IMG/VR virus record: IMGVR_UViG_3300042868_001942
Location: 1 to 28,015 of that record
DNA: 28,015 bases
DNA from: a virus
Reading direction: 5' to 3' (one strand)
This document shows, one piece after another, positions 21,401-28,015 of this stretch. The notes beneath the pieces were generated by a model. That model was not told the DNA's origin. It worked only from the letters and a program-made list of their open reading frames with translations, and did no database searches. The position numbers and the translations under genes are program-made. Numbering within the stretch: position 1 is the first letter of the stretch; each line of letters opens with the position of its first letter.

Positions 21401-22347
21401 GCATCTGTGTAATAAAGATTTGTGCCTTCTGTTAAATTGGTTGTGCTTTTATTTCCAAAAGCAGTGTCAAATCTTGCTTGAGTATAATAAAGATTTGTAT
21501 TCTCTGGTACTGCTAAAGTATCTAGAGTCTGGAATGTCTTGTCACCTCTGTAATATTGGGCCGTTGTGCCGCTTGCTAAAAAGTTTTCTTTGCCGTTAAA
21601 TGTATTCCAATCTGTGCTGCTTAAAAAACCATTTGTGCTGGCTCCGGCTTGGCTTATGCTTACAACTCCGCTAACCTCACTAAGTGGTGCATTTGCGCTT
21701 ATTGCATCATGCACTCTAGCATTTGTAAAATATAAGTTTGTGCCTTCTGTGACTTGGCTCGTAGTGTAATCACCATTTGCTGCAATGACTGCACCAGTTC
21801 TACCAAAAACACTCGTCACTGCATCTGTATTGTCATCTGTCCAGCTTGCAGTAATTGTGCCGCCGTCTTGTTGATTTAAAGTTAAAACCTTTGTTGTTGT
21901 ACCACTAACAGATGCGCTATTTATTTTGTCATTATATGCAGCATCCCAGTTTGCAGTATTATCTGTTAAATAAGAAATTGTGCCACTCGTAGATTTAACT
22001 ATGCCGGTGCCATTTAGATCGTCTTGCTTTGCATCAAGCATTGCTTGTGTTGGGATAAGATACCCACTTGCAAGACTAAAGATACCACTTGCGCTTGAGT
22101 ATTCAAGTCCAGTAATATTCTCACTGATCGCTGCTCTTGATCTAGCATCTGTATAATAAAGATTTGTACCCTCAGCCACTATGCTAGTTGTGTAGTCACC
22201 AGCTTGCCCTACAACATTGCCCACCCTACCAAATACGCTAAATACATTGCTAGGCAATGGATAAGCGCCAGTTTGCGTCACTATATTAACTACTGCCTCT
22301 GTGACGTTTATTTCAATAATCTCGTCTGTTACGTTTATTATTTCCAT
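18403..22347 (-). CDS. Large tail fibre / receptor-binding protein, 1314 aa
   Basis: The protein has a short N-terminal region (1-36) and then repeats. Modules such as SVFGRTGAVIAANGDYTTSQ (179-198), GTNLYYTDARARAAI and STDWTTFNNK recur at irregular spacing through about residue 700. A YVPYTGATGNVTLG element follows, then Gly/Ser/Asn-rich sections. A distinct C-terminal domain of about 150 residues begins near 1161 (GSFRIPHPLES, NIYRGKIQLVNG). Repetitive, trimer-forming beta-structures are typical of fibres; the C-terminal domain would be the receptor end or a chaperone-like tip. No S74 or sialidase motif is seen. It lies between the 122-residue baseplate-type gene and the lysis genes. Which receptor it binds is unknown. 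Confidence 0.88.
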   Translation of the reverse strand: MEIINVTDEIIEINVTEAVVNIVTQTGAYPLPSNVFSVFGRVGNVVGQAGDYTTSIVAEGTNLYYTDARSRAAISENITGLEYSSASGIFSLASGYLIPTQAMLDAKQDDLNGTGIVKSTSGTISYLTDNTANWDAAYNDKINSASVSGTTTKVLTLNQQDGGTITASWTDDNTDAVTSVFGRTGAVIAANGDYTTSQVTEGTNLYFTNARVHDAISANAPLSEVSGVVSISQAGASTNGFLSSTDWNTFNGKENFLASGTTAQYYRGDKTFQTLDTLAVPENTNLYYTQARFDTAFGNKSTTNLTEGTNLYYTDARARAAITGTAPIDVSGGVVSISQASGASNGYLSSTDWTTFNNKQAALNGTGFVKISGTTISYDNNTYLTTISGIAAGGELSGTYANPSLVNSAVTGKVLTGLNLTGGGTIADTDSILGAFGKVQNQISALVGGVMYEGTWNASTNTPTIVSSVGSKGDYYIVSTAGSTNINGITSWNIGDWIIFNGSTWDKVDNTDAVSSVNGYTGAVSLVTSDVPESGSLYFTNARAIGSTLTGYTSGSGVVAATDTILQAIQKLNGNVSGLVTGVSSVFGRTGAVIAASGDYNTSQVTENTNLYYTEARVSANTDVAANTAARHAAVTIGTANGLSLSTQALSLAAASTSTTGALTSTDWNTFNNKLSTATAASTYVPYTGATGNVTLGTNSLTAGVGSFASSGGSDTFTINHSSGSGIALNITKGGNGEGLYINKTSGSGNAATIIGTLNATTLVKNGGTSSQFLKADGSVDSSTYLTTSAASSTYLPLAGGTLTGALSGTSATFSSSVSVGTATNTPGSAFNSIFNVNGANLGGTTGNTAKIANLGFDAGGNHAGLGITAYRQSTGTNFTTAGIKFTFDVDNSTALYDNMLCFFGGNIGIGTNNPSQILDVQTAAAIIKLKSTTGTNSVYTNYENSAGNFYVGRDSSTGNVFGGSAYAAVLYAGGSYPMEFWTGTSRKMVISSGGNVNIGGNGTIFPVLTIQGIASSPHIGSSWSVSANQDGNGRTIIGTAGQGRAMYFENNGDIVIPNNPLSVTGRVNAGDYTYSSGGAVLQSTGSVGTTSQYGLMFNNGGVFYWGKDDASGGSFGMGGYANILYGTGNTPMVFVTASQRRLTIEAGGSVIVAGALSKGSGSFRIPHPLESKNSTHDLVHSFVESPQANNIYRGKIQLVNGKAVVNLDEVSTMTKGTFVALNREIHTYTSNETDWDAVRGKVEGNILTIECQNIQSNAIVSWLVIGERQDKHMYDTDWTDENGKVIVEPLRRIEDTKVTSQETLCHINANAAK
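20499..22170 (-). repeat. Dispersed coding repeats in the fibre gene
   Basis: Related copies of about 20-35 bp around TCTGTATAATAAAGATTTGT (plus strand) lie near 22147, 21724, 21397, 21479, 20503 and, more divergently, 20725. They encode the recurring TNLYYTDAR module. A second family, around CCAATCTGTGCTGCTTAA, encodes STDW modules. They are not evenly spaced. They are hot spots for recombination and length change in the fibre. Confidence 0.7.
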
Positions 22348-22352
22348 TTTTT

Positions 22353-22721
22353 TTACACTTTAGATATATCCTCTTGAACAATAAAATTACCCCAAAGATA
22401 TGTTTTGACCTCTCCGCTAGGGAATGTCACATTCATATCGTAAACGTATGCACCGGCGGCCACATCTACAATTTTGTTTAAAGTAATTTGATTGCGATTT
22501 ATACCTCCAATGCTTATGCTGCTATTTGCAGTAGACAAAGTCAAAGCCACCACGCTACTTGCTGGCGTTGGTCTTACTTGAATCAAAATTGTTGATCCGC
22601 TCAAATCAATAGGCGTAGTGTCTGCTAATAAAGCAAAGGTCTGCGCCCAGCTATCATTGCGCCAAATCTTTACATTGTATTGCGCCGGCCTTAAGTCAGC
22701 GCTTGTAGAATTACAACTCAT
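22353..22721 (-). CDS. Baseplate/fibre-adaptor-like protein, 122 aa
   Basis: The 122-residue protein is beta-rich: KIWRNDSWAQTFAL, DLSGSTILIQVRPT, NRNQITLNKIVD, then GAYVYDMNVTFPSGEVKTYL. This resembles phage proteins with an immunoglobulin-like fold (for example the N-terminal region of BppU-type baseplate proteins) that connect fibres to the tail tip. It lies 5 nt upstream of the fibre gene, matching a fibre-linked role. The fold assignment is pattern-based. Confidence 0.6.
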   Translation of the reverse strand: MSCNSTSADLRPAQYNVKIWRNDSWAQTFALLADTTPIDLSGSTILIQVRPTPASSVVALTLSTANSSISIGGINRNQITLNKIVDVAAGAYVYDMNVTFPSGEVKTYLWGNFIVQEDISKV

Positions 22722-22726
22722 TTTTA

Positions 22727-23164
22727 TTATGGGTTTAATGGTATATCACAAGCATCGTATTCGGAATAAGTGATCATGTTAAAGCTTACCTCAACACCGC
22801 TCAAATAGTCCTCAAACTTATCTAGTATTAAATTATATGTTATATTGTCATCAATCTGCCAGTTGTTTGCACCATTCCTTAACTTGCTAATAATGTCAGC
22901 GCATATTTGCAACTGATCGCTAGTTACATCTTGTTCAAACTCACCCTCAACACCAGCCTTATCCAAAAACCATAAAGTGATATTATAGACTTGCTCACGG
23001 CCTACGTTAAGAGATCCGTTGTTAATTGCTAAGCAAGCAATAGGAAACACTGGCTGACTATCTGCGAATAGCCACTCTCTTGGCGTTGCATTCTTTATGC
23101 TTTTTATCATCGCATGCGTTGCCAGTATTGCTTTTAGTTCCGTTATTACTTGATTGTATGTCAT
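22727..23164 (-). CDS. Neck/tail-terminator-type protein, 145 aa
   Basis: The 145-residue protein begins MTYNQVITELKAIL and has alternating strands and helices with FPIACLAINN, YNITLWFLDKAG, and DQLQICADIISKL. This order is seen in Bacteroidota phage proteins next to head-completion genes, with the C-terminal DACDIPLNP. It could be a tail terminator or minor head-tail protein. It lies between the connector-like protein and the baseplate-type gene. No enzymatic motif is visible. Confidence 0.55.
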   Translation of the reverse strand: MTYNQVITELKAILATHAMIKSIKNATPREWLFADSQPVFPIACLAINNGSLNVGREQVYNITLWFLDKAGVEGEFEQDVTSDQLQICADIISKLRNGANNWQIDDNITYNLILDKFEDYLSGVEVSFNMITYSEYDACDIPLNP

Positions 23165-23199
23165 TAAATTTCATTTTTACTCGCTCAACAAACTCGCGT

Positions 23200-23790
23200 T
23201 TATAACTGCGTATCTTCATAAGGATTGTTAAAATTATAAGGCAAATCAAGATTGCTAACTTTGCGTGTAGTACCTCTTCTGCCTAAAAATATAGGCGATG
23301 TGTAAGCTTGTATCTGTGGTGCAATAGCATCAAAGCCGTTGCCATATTGTAAGTATTGCTCAAACATGGTGCTATTCTCTCTTAAATAGTCAATCAATCT
23401 TTGCTTGTAAAATTCACCATTGCTCATGTACTTGCGCTCCAATAATTCAAGCTGGCCCTTAGATGGGTTGTTGCTCTCTTCTGCACCTTTCTGCAACACG
23501 CCTTTGCTAAAAAATTGAAAGCTGGTGCTGATCACCATCTCGCCAATTGTAAACCAAAGCAAAGTATCTGTGATGTAATTATCAAGCAAGTTTTTCTCGT
23601 CTTGACTTAAATTGCCGATGTCAATTCCTTCTTGTAGTCTATTATAAAGGCCAGATCCTAAAGCCGGCAATATAAATTTATCTTGAGCAAGCTTGATCAC
23701 TGGCAAGATTTGCTTGCCATCAATCGCATCACTTATAGCGGTGCGACTTTTGACAAGCGTTTCTGTTATAAAAAGTATGTTTAAACTCAT
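23200..23790 (-). CDS. Head-tail connector/head-completion-like protein, 196 aa
   Basis: The 196-residue protein is mainly helical. It opens with LFITETLVKSRTAISDAIDG and continues IKLAQDKFILPALGSGLYN, DEKNLLDNYITDTLLWFTIG, then a long helical region. I know this layout (helical protein binding near the portal) from Bacteroidota and crAss-like phage neck proteins. It starts 3 nt after the portal stop, which supports a head-tail joining role. No catalytic residues seen. The exact ring position (adaptor, stopper) cannot be told. Confidence 0.6.
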   Translation of the reverse strand: MSLNILFITETLVKSRTAISDAIDGKQILPVIKLAQDKFILPALGSGLYNRLQEGIDIGNLSQDEKNLLDNYITDTLLWFTIGEMVISTSFQFFSKGVLQKGAEESNNPSKGQLELLERKYMSNGEFYKQRLIDYLRENSTMFEQYLQYGNGFDAIAPQIQAYTSPIFLGRRGTTRKVSNLDLPYNFNNPYEDTQL

Positions 23791-23793
23791 TTC

Positions 23794-25836
23794 TTATTTT
23801 TTTCTAGTTACTATTTTAACTTGCCATCTATGTCTGCAATATGGTCTATGGTTGCCGTTTGGCTCCGTAAACCAACCGCCTCTGCGATCCCAAACTGAAT
23901 AACCTAAACGCTCACTGATATTCTCTATGTCTGCGCGGCTCCAAAGTTTAGTCTTAGCCAATTGCAACATCCTTGCACAAAATGGTCTATTTTTACTATC
24001 CTCTGGCCCAGAGTAAGTATATCTTAGCAACACCTCGGTCTTAGTTGTCTTATCACCGCCCGGAATTTTGCTTAAAGGCTCAGTCAATTGTCTAATTACT
24101 GGTGTGTAGTTGGGGTTTAAAATGCTTATCGCAATACCAGTCTGCGTTAAGTACCCCTCAAGCTTTAGCGCTTCAATCGCATTATCTATTTGCTCAACAC
24201 TTTTATTTAAGACCTTTGCCATCACCTCTGGTGTCACACGCTTATCTTTGCTAATTAAATCTAGCACATTTGCTTTAAGTACATTAATTTCCTCATCTGC
24301 AAATTGCTCATAACCTTTAGCGTCATGCGTTTCTACTACCTCAAAATCTTCTACATTGTCACCACATGCTGCAAACTCATTCACTAGCAAATCATCTTGC
24401 ATAGATGCAAAAGCTTGCTCTGTTGACGGATCATCATCAATGCCTAAGAAAGTGTCAACATCTGCATCTGTAAAGCCAAAGCCATTTTTAAGCATTAAAG
24501 ATGCTTGTGCTTTGTTGATCTTACCAGATCCAAATTGACGCACAATGCGCATCACATTTTGATGCTGGCGTCCGCTTAAGTTAGTCAAAGTTGCGTTTGC
24601 TTGTACTGGTTGTGTAGTTACACCGCTAGCATCTGTTACAACCGAACTTTGCAATCCTAATTTCTCACGGATCTCATCTCTTGTCATGTTAGCTGACATC
24701 ACTGCCTCGCTAAATTCAAAGCTTAACGGCTCAACTGGTACGATCTTAAACTCGCCCTCTATGCCGGCTAAATTCATCAATTTAGTAAATGTTTGCTCAT
24801 GCTCTTGCTGGCGCTCATTTACATAAGTATTTTGGAATATTTGGTAAGCATCGCGAATTTCGCTTCTGCCACCTAATTGGCCCTCTGTTTTGATACCGAA
24901 TAACATCGGACTTGTAACTTGATGACAAGAAAAAATCTCTTGCATGATCAAATTATTGACATTCGTAAAATCTTCTTTTGTTAAGCTTGTTTCACCTAAG
25001 TTCACAATGTCAACTGCATTCTCTCTAGATGGGTTAAATGCAATCACCACACGATCGCCGTCATGATTTGCAAACTTACGTTTTAAGTCTGTCTCAACTT
25101 CTTGTTGCTCCTCTTCTTGAGGTAGGCCGTTATTAAAGTTAATCAATTTAGTAGCAACAAAGTTGTGCTTTGCATTGCCTAAAATGTGTCTGCTTACTTG
25201 GATGTCACTCTCAATATAGTTCAAGCCTTGGAAATAACTTGGCAAAGGATATACATCGCTTTTAGGGTTGTATTGCTTTACAAAGAATATTTGTGGGCCA
25301 CTAGGATCATTTGGATTGAATGCTGGGTACTCTCTTGCTTTCTCTTTAAAGTCGCTAGCAGTCCAGTCATTCTTAACATAGAATGTCTTTAAGTCTTTGC
25401 TTGCTCTTACTTTTTGAAACTCAATGTGAAATACATCTTTGATCTTACCTAAAGCATTGTAAATGATTTGTAAGTAATAGCCACCTTGCAACTCATCATC
25501 TAAGATTGAGCGCTTCATGATTTGATTCCAAGTCTCACCTTGAGAATTAGCTTTCTGCTCAACACCCTCAAAGCCTTTGCCAAATATATAATTGACTTTG
25601 CCTTTTACAATTGCTCCGTGCTTAGGTGACTCACCATACAACTCAATTAAGTAGTTTGGATAATTGTTTTTTGCACCAAACTCAACATAATTTTTGCCTT
25701 TTTTCTCTTCAAATCTAGGCTGCTGCGCTTGATCAAACTGAATGTTTATTAATTGATATTTATTGCTCACTTGTATAAGTTTTAAATTCGTTATCTTGCT
25801 CGTTGTACTCTGGTTGAGGACAATCGGTTTCGTCAT
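23794..25836 (-). CDS. Portal protein with winged-helix and MuF-like C-terminal extension
   Basis: The 680-residue protein forms the portal through which DNA enters and leaves the head. The N-terminal 400 residues match phage portals: YVEFGAKNNYPNYLIELYGE (about 50-69), SPKHGAIVKGKVNYIFGKG (71-89), then an EIFSCHQVTSPMLFGI segment. Beyond residue about 420 it continues. Helices NKAQASLMLKNGFG are followed by a winged-helix-like unit (about 535-600; EVMAKVLNKSVEQIDNAIEA) and a final segment with RPFCARML, WDRRGGWF and PYCRHRW (about 615-675), which resembles the MuF head-morphogenesis C-terminus. ATG 25836 overlaps the upstream gene by 77 nt; GTG 25770 (11-nt overlap) may be the true start. 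Confidence 0.85.
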   Translation of the reverse strand: MTKPIVLNQSTTSKITNLKLIQVSNKYQLINIQFDQAQQPRFEEKKGKNYVEFGAKNNYPNYLIELYGESPKHGAIVKGKVNYIFGKGFEGVEQKANSQGETWNQIMKRSILDDELQGGYYLQIIYNALGKIKDVFHIEFQKVRASKDLKTFYVKNDWTASDFKEKAREYPAFNPNDPSGPQIFFVKQYNPKSDVYPLPSYFQGLNYIESDIQVSRHILGNAKHNFVATKLINFNNGLPQEEEQQEVETDLKRKFANHDGDRVVIAFNPSRENAVDIVNLGETSLTKEDFTNVNNLIMQEIFSCHQVTSPMLFGIKTEGQLGGRSEIRDAYQIFQNTYVNERQQEHEQTFTKLMNLAGIEGEFKIVPVEPLSFEFSEAVMSANMTRDEIREKLGLQSSVVTDASGVTTQPVQANATLTNLSGRQHQNVMRIVRQFGSGKINKAQASLMLKNGFGFTDADVDTFLGIDDDPSTEQAFASMQDDLLVNEFAACGDNVEDFEVVETHDAKGYEQFADEEINVLKANVLDLISKDKRVTPEVMAKVLNKSVEQIDNAIEALKLEGYLTQTGIAISILNPNYTPVIRQLTEPLSKIPGGDKTTKTEVLLRYTYSGPEDSKNRPFCARMLQLAKTKLWSRADIENISERLGYSVWDRRGGWFTEPNGNHRPYCRHRWQVKIVTRKK

Positions 25837-26134
25837 GTAAATACATAAATCCCTCTTCTACTATCGCACCGCTCAAACTCTCTTTAGTGTTAGTTGCGCT
25901 TGCTTGCTCTCTTATCTTATACCTCCAAGTGCCACTCTCTTTGCAATCAAACACAGACTTTAAAACAAGTACCTTCTGGTATCTATCATCTGTGCTTATG
26001 TTAGTCCCTACAAATGTAACACAATTTTCTGTCGCACTTGTGAAAATAAACAAGTATTTCGGGTTGGAAATTGTTGCCAATTCTAAGCCGGTAAATATTA
26101 AATTATTGTCAATGCCTTTGTATATATGCAACAT
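25760..26134 (-). CDS. Small virion-type protein, 124 aa
   Basis: I chose ATG 26134 (MLHIYKGIDNNLIFTGLELA) because an upstream in-frame start at 26164 lies in a terminator hairpin. The 124 residues form beta strands (YLFIFTSATENCVTFVG, VLVLKSVFD, GTWRYKIREQAS), an acidic middle, and a Gln/Glu/Asp-rich tail. It resembles short head-decoration or tail-adaptor proteins but I do not recognise the family. It sits between the virion protein gene and the portal. Confidence 0.5.
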   Translation of the reverse strand: MLHIYKGIDNNLIFTGLELATISNPKYLFIFTSATENCVTFVGTNISTDDRYQKVLVLKSVFDCKESGTWRYKIREQASATNTKESLSGAIVEEGFMYLHDETDCPQPEYNEQDNEFKTYTSEQ

Positions 26135-26149
26135 GTTATAAAAATTAAA

Positions 26150-26180
26150 ATGCCCTACCCACACAAAGTAGGTAGGGCAT
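26150..26180 (-). terminator. Minus-strand hairpin terminator after the 172-aa virion gene
   Basis: ATGCCCTACC (26150-26159) and GGTAGGGCAT (26171-26180) form a perfect 10-bp stem with an 11-nt loop. Read on the minus strand it is followed by TTTTAATTTTT. It comes 24 nt after the 172-residue gene stop. The T-run is interrupted, so some readthrough to the portal gene is expected. Confidence 0.65.
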
Positions 26181-26203
26181 AATTAAGTACTACTATGGTA
26201 AAA

Positions 26204-26722
26204 TTACCCAGCAGTCTCAAGAGCCAATCCTACTGCATTGGACACTTGTAAAAAATCATCTTTCTCAACACCAGTCAATGTGATGTTGTAGCCGTTACGA
26301 TCGCCGGCACCAGTACCAGATCCACTTTCAGTAGATGCTAAGTAAAGGCCATTACCTTCGCCGTACATTCTATAAACTCCATCCATATCTAAAGTAACTG
26401 CAACTAGCTTATTTTTAGCTAATGTTCTCACAATGTTTGCAGTTGTAGAGTCTCTCTTGTTTAAAGGGAATACTACTTGATGGGTATAGAATACTGATCC
26501 ATTCTCTTCGGATGCAGTTGCATTTGAACTTGTATTTGCGGTCGCTCTTGGCACCTCAAACTTGTAAAAACGTTTTCCAGCTACTTTAGTAATGCCGGTA
26601 ACTAAACCGCTTACTTCCGTAACGCCAGAAATATTGCCGAACTCGGCTAAAAATACGGCTTGTAAGCCTCCGATATTTTCGCGGCAGTCGATTACGAAAC
26701 CGCTAGTGATTGCGCATGGCAT
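26204..26722 (-). CDS. Virion protein, 172 aa, possibly the tail tube
   Basis: The protein starts MPCAITSGFVIDCRENIGGL, a Cys-x(8)-Cys-R-x-NIGG signature I recognise from Bacteroidota phage virion proteins beside the capsid gene. Two beta-rich parts follow (VYRMYGEGNGLYLAS, YNITLTGVEKDDF), with Gly/Ser/Thr-rich linkers. It has hairpin terminators before and behind it, as would suit an abundant protein. The major tail-tube or a decoration function is possible; I favour tail tube, weakly. Confidence 0.55.
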   Translation of the reverse strand: MPCAITSGFVIDCRENIGGLQAVFLAEFGNISGVTEVSGLVTGITKVAGKRFYKFEVPRATANTSSNATASEENGSVFYTHQVVFPLNKRDSTTANIVRTLAKNKLVAVTLDMDGVYRMYGEGNGLYLASTESGSGTGAGDRNGYNITLTGVEKDDFLQVSNAVGLALETAG

Positions 26723-26735
26723 AGTAAAAAAGTTT

Positions 26736-26767
26736 AAAAAAAAGGCGGCGTTTATTGCACCGCCTTT
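26736..26767 (-). terminator. Minus-strand terminator after the major capsid gene
   Basis: AAAGGCGG (26741-26748) pairs with CCGCCTTT (26760-26767), an 8-bp GC-rich stem with an 11-nt loop, followed on the minus strand by eight T (positions 26743-26736). It lies between the capsid gene stop (26786) and the next gene (26722). It would limit readthrough and help give a high capsid yield. Confidence 0.75.
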
Positions 26768-26785
26768 CTTTGGTTATTTATTTAA

Positions 26786-27745
26786 TTAGATTGCTGACTT
26801 AAACTTAACACATAAAGTTGTGTAAGCTACGTTCACACCTAATTTGAAAGCTACTCTGTAACGAACTTCATTGTTATCTTTAGAGTACCAGATCATGTAG
26901 TTTTCCTCTTCTGCTTCTAAGTCAAACGCCATTGCGATGTTAGACAAAGTTGTTGCGTAGATGTCACCAGTACCATTTAAACCATTAACCGCTACTAATT
27001 CAACATTTGTACCCGGGATAATAAAAGTTTGATTTGCATCACCATCTACTTTGTAGTTGTAAAGGTTTAATGCTTGATAAGCTAAAACTGCTAATCTGTA
27101 AACATCATTACCTACCATCACTTTTAAATCTTCTGCATCAATGATTTCAACTGGGATAGCTTTGTAAACTGCATTCAATACGCTTACTACGTTAGCAGCA
27201 GTGATTGTTGCAATAGGGCCACCAGATACATAACCAGATACGTTTGCGTCAACTGGAGAACCAGCATCGATCAACTTAATAAGGCCATCAAATGGAGAAA
27301 GATTCGGGTTGCTACTAGCAGTATTTCCTTGCCAGATTCCAACTTCTAATTGCTTAGCGATCATCTTATTCTTTTGCTCTGTGAACTTAGTTTGAAACTC
27401 TGCCCATCCAAAATCTTCATAAGTAGATCCAGCTTTTAAAGCTTCTTGAGAGAAATAAGCTTCAAAATCTTTAGGACAGATTGTCTCTTCGATTTTGATC
27501 TTACCAACTACTACCTCAGCTTGAGACAAAGTAGTTGTACCACTTGGATTCCATCCGCAAGAATCTGTTTGGAAATTTGCGTTTGTAGCCAATTTAGGTA
27601 CTTTAACGCTTGATTTTGTTTTAGGTAATAAGATACCACCAGCCTTGATGTAAGACTGAGTCTTTGCAGAGAAAACTGCTTCTGTTAACAATGGAGCAAT
27701 CTCTTGTTTAGTGTATGCTGCAATGCTTGAAAATGCTAATGCCAT
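26786..27745 (-). CDS. Major capsid protein
   Basis: The 319-residue protein has the general plan of HK97-fold capsid proteins of Bacteroidota phages. An N-terminal helix-rich arm (MALAFSSIAAYTKQEIAPLL) is followed by beta-rich AGGILLPKTKSSVKVPKLAT, then a long helix region (AEFQTKFTEQKNKMIAKQLE), and a Gly-rich C-terminal part. A terminator lies behind it and a coiled-coil C-terminus of an assembly-type protein lies in front, matching the usual scaffold-capsid order. Its product is probably the most abundant virion protein. The fold is inferred; no catalytic motif is expected. Confidence 0.72.
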   Translation of the reverse strand: MALAFSSIAAYTKQEIAPLLTEAVFSAKTQSYIKAGGILLPKTKSSVKVPKLATNANFQTDSCGWNPSGTTTLSQAEVVVGKIKIEETICPKDFEAYFSQEALKAGSTYEDFGWAEFQTKFTEQKNKMIAKQLEVGIWQGNTASSNPNLSPFDGLIKLIDAGSPVDANVSGYVSGGPIATITAANVVSVLNAVYKAIPVEIIDAEDLKVMVGNDVYRLAVLAYQALNLYNYKVDGDANQTFIIPGTNVELVAVNGLNGTGDIYATTLSNIAMAFDLEAEEENYMIWYSKDNNEVRYRVAFKLGVNVAYTTLCVKFKSAI

Positions 27746-27761
27746 TTTATTTAATTTTTAG

Positions 27762-28015
27762 TTATGAACAAATTGATTTTGAAAATTTATCAAACTCTGC
27801 TTTAGCATCTGTTTTAGCTTCTGCAAAGTTGTTGCTTGTTTTAACACCAGCGTCAGGTGCTGACTGAGGCGCTTCAACCAACATCTTGCTGATCTGCATT
27901 AAGCCTTCAATCACTTTGTTTGCTTGGCCTAATTTAGCCTCATATTGTGCAAACTTGTTTTCGTATGCGCTGAATTTTTCATTCGTTGCAGATTCAAAAG
28001 CAGCAAATTTTGCGC
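27762..28015 (-). CDS. C-terminal part of a capsid-assembly (scaffold or protease) protein
   Basis: Only about 83 C-terminal residues are visible before the right edge. The sequence has repeated aromatic/Lys heptads (KFAAFESATNEKFSAYENKF) followed by a helix GQANKVIEGLMQISK and an Ala/Pro-rich, Lys/Asp-rich end (...KSICS). This coiled-coil type with an acidic/basic tail fits scaffolding proteins or the C-terminal scaffold part of prohead proteases. It stops 17 nt before the capsid start. The catalytic part, if any, is outside the window. Confidence 0.6.
   Translation of the reverse strand, partial: AKFAAFESATNEKFSAYENKFAQYEAKLGQANKVIEGLMQISKMLVEAPQSAPDAGVKTSNNFAEAKTDAKAEFDKFSKSICS

Noticed and set aside
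20318-21769. Several plus-strand ORFs and repeated words in the fibre gene, at first sight CRISPR-like
   Set aside because: Repeats are uneven, coding in the minus frame and translate to fibre modules; there are no spacers, leader or cas genes.
18403-22347. Possible diversity-generating retroelement target in the fibre
   Set aside because: No reverse transcriptase or template repeat with adenine-biased differences was seen within the window.
23058-23249. 63-residue minus-strand ORF between the connector and 145-aa genes
   Set aside because: It overlaps both neighbours and would need to use their coding sequence; the real gap is only 35 nt and the composition looks like a shadow frame.
1-28015. 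Stop-codon recoding as in some crAss-like phages
   Set aside because: TAG is used as a normal stop (for example 16965-16967) and no gene appears split by an in-frame TAG.

Overview
This window looks like a contiguous piece of a tailed double-stranded DNA phage of a Bacteroidota host. Phage identity rests on a terminase large subunit with ATPase and nuclease motifs, a portal-like protein, a capsid candidate, a lysis cassette and a large tail fibre. The host inference rests on TAnnTTTG-type -7 promoter elements, A/T-rich start contexts without clear Shine-Dalgarno sites, and protein types I recognise from Bacteroidota phages. I see no integrase, lysogeny repressor, tRNA, rRNA, CRISPR array or insertion sequence. 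Both ends cut through minus-strand virion genes, so the genome continues on both sides.

Layout. (1) 1-11239, minus strand, read right to left: a ribbon-helix-helix-like small protein, a VRR-NUC nuclease, a prim-pol/helicase, a small protein, a sigma-like factor, six small proteins, a sugar-modification cassette (GT-B glycosyltransferase, small Cys protein, left-handed beta-helix acyltransferase, GT-A-like glycosyltransferase), small and large terminase, a tail-chaperone pair that appears to be joined by -1 frameshifting, and further neck/tail proteins. (2) 11240-11356: divergent promoter region. (3) 11357-16967, plus strand: SSB-like protein, PD-(D/E)XK exonuclease, DEDD exonuclease, DUF3310 protein, HExxH protein, SNF2-type helicase, then small accessory genes with their own promoter, ending in a DnaA-domain-IV-like HTH protein. 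(4) 16954-28015, minus strand, read right to left: capsid-assembly protein (cut), major capsid protein, virion protein, portal, connector-like proteins, fibre, then two small membrane proteins, a candidate unimolecular spanin and an M15 endolysin. The plus and minus blocks converge at about 16.96 kb.

How it works together (inference). Replication and recombination genes leave the 11.25 kb region in both directions. The sigma-like factor at 7564-8088, whose own promoter is overlapped by a repeated operator-like motif, is a candidate switch to late transcription. Virion and lysis genes form the minus-strand late blocks, with terminators on both sides of the gene behind the capsid gene. Genes are very tightly packed: many overlap by 4-40 nt and no stretch above 300 nt is gene-free. 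The most interesting items are the tail-chaperone frameshift on a T9 run, two plus-strand promoters of identical geometry, the GTACTC operator pair, the sugar-modification cassette between packaging and replication genes, the portal with winged-helix and MuF-like extensions, and a terminator hairpin embedded in the coding sequence of the convergent endolysin.
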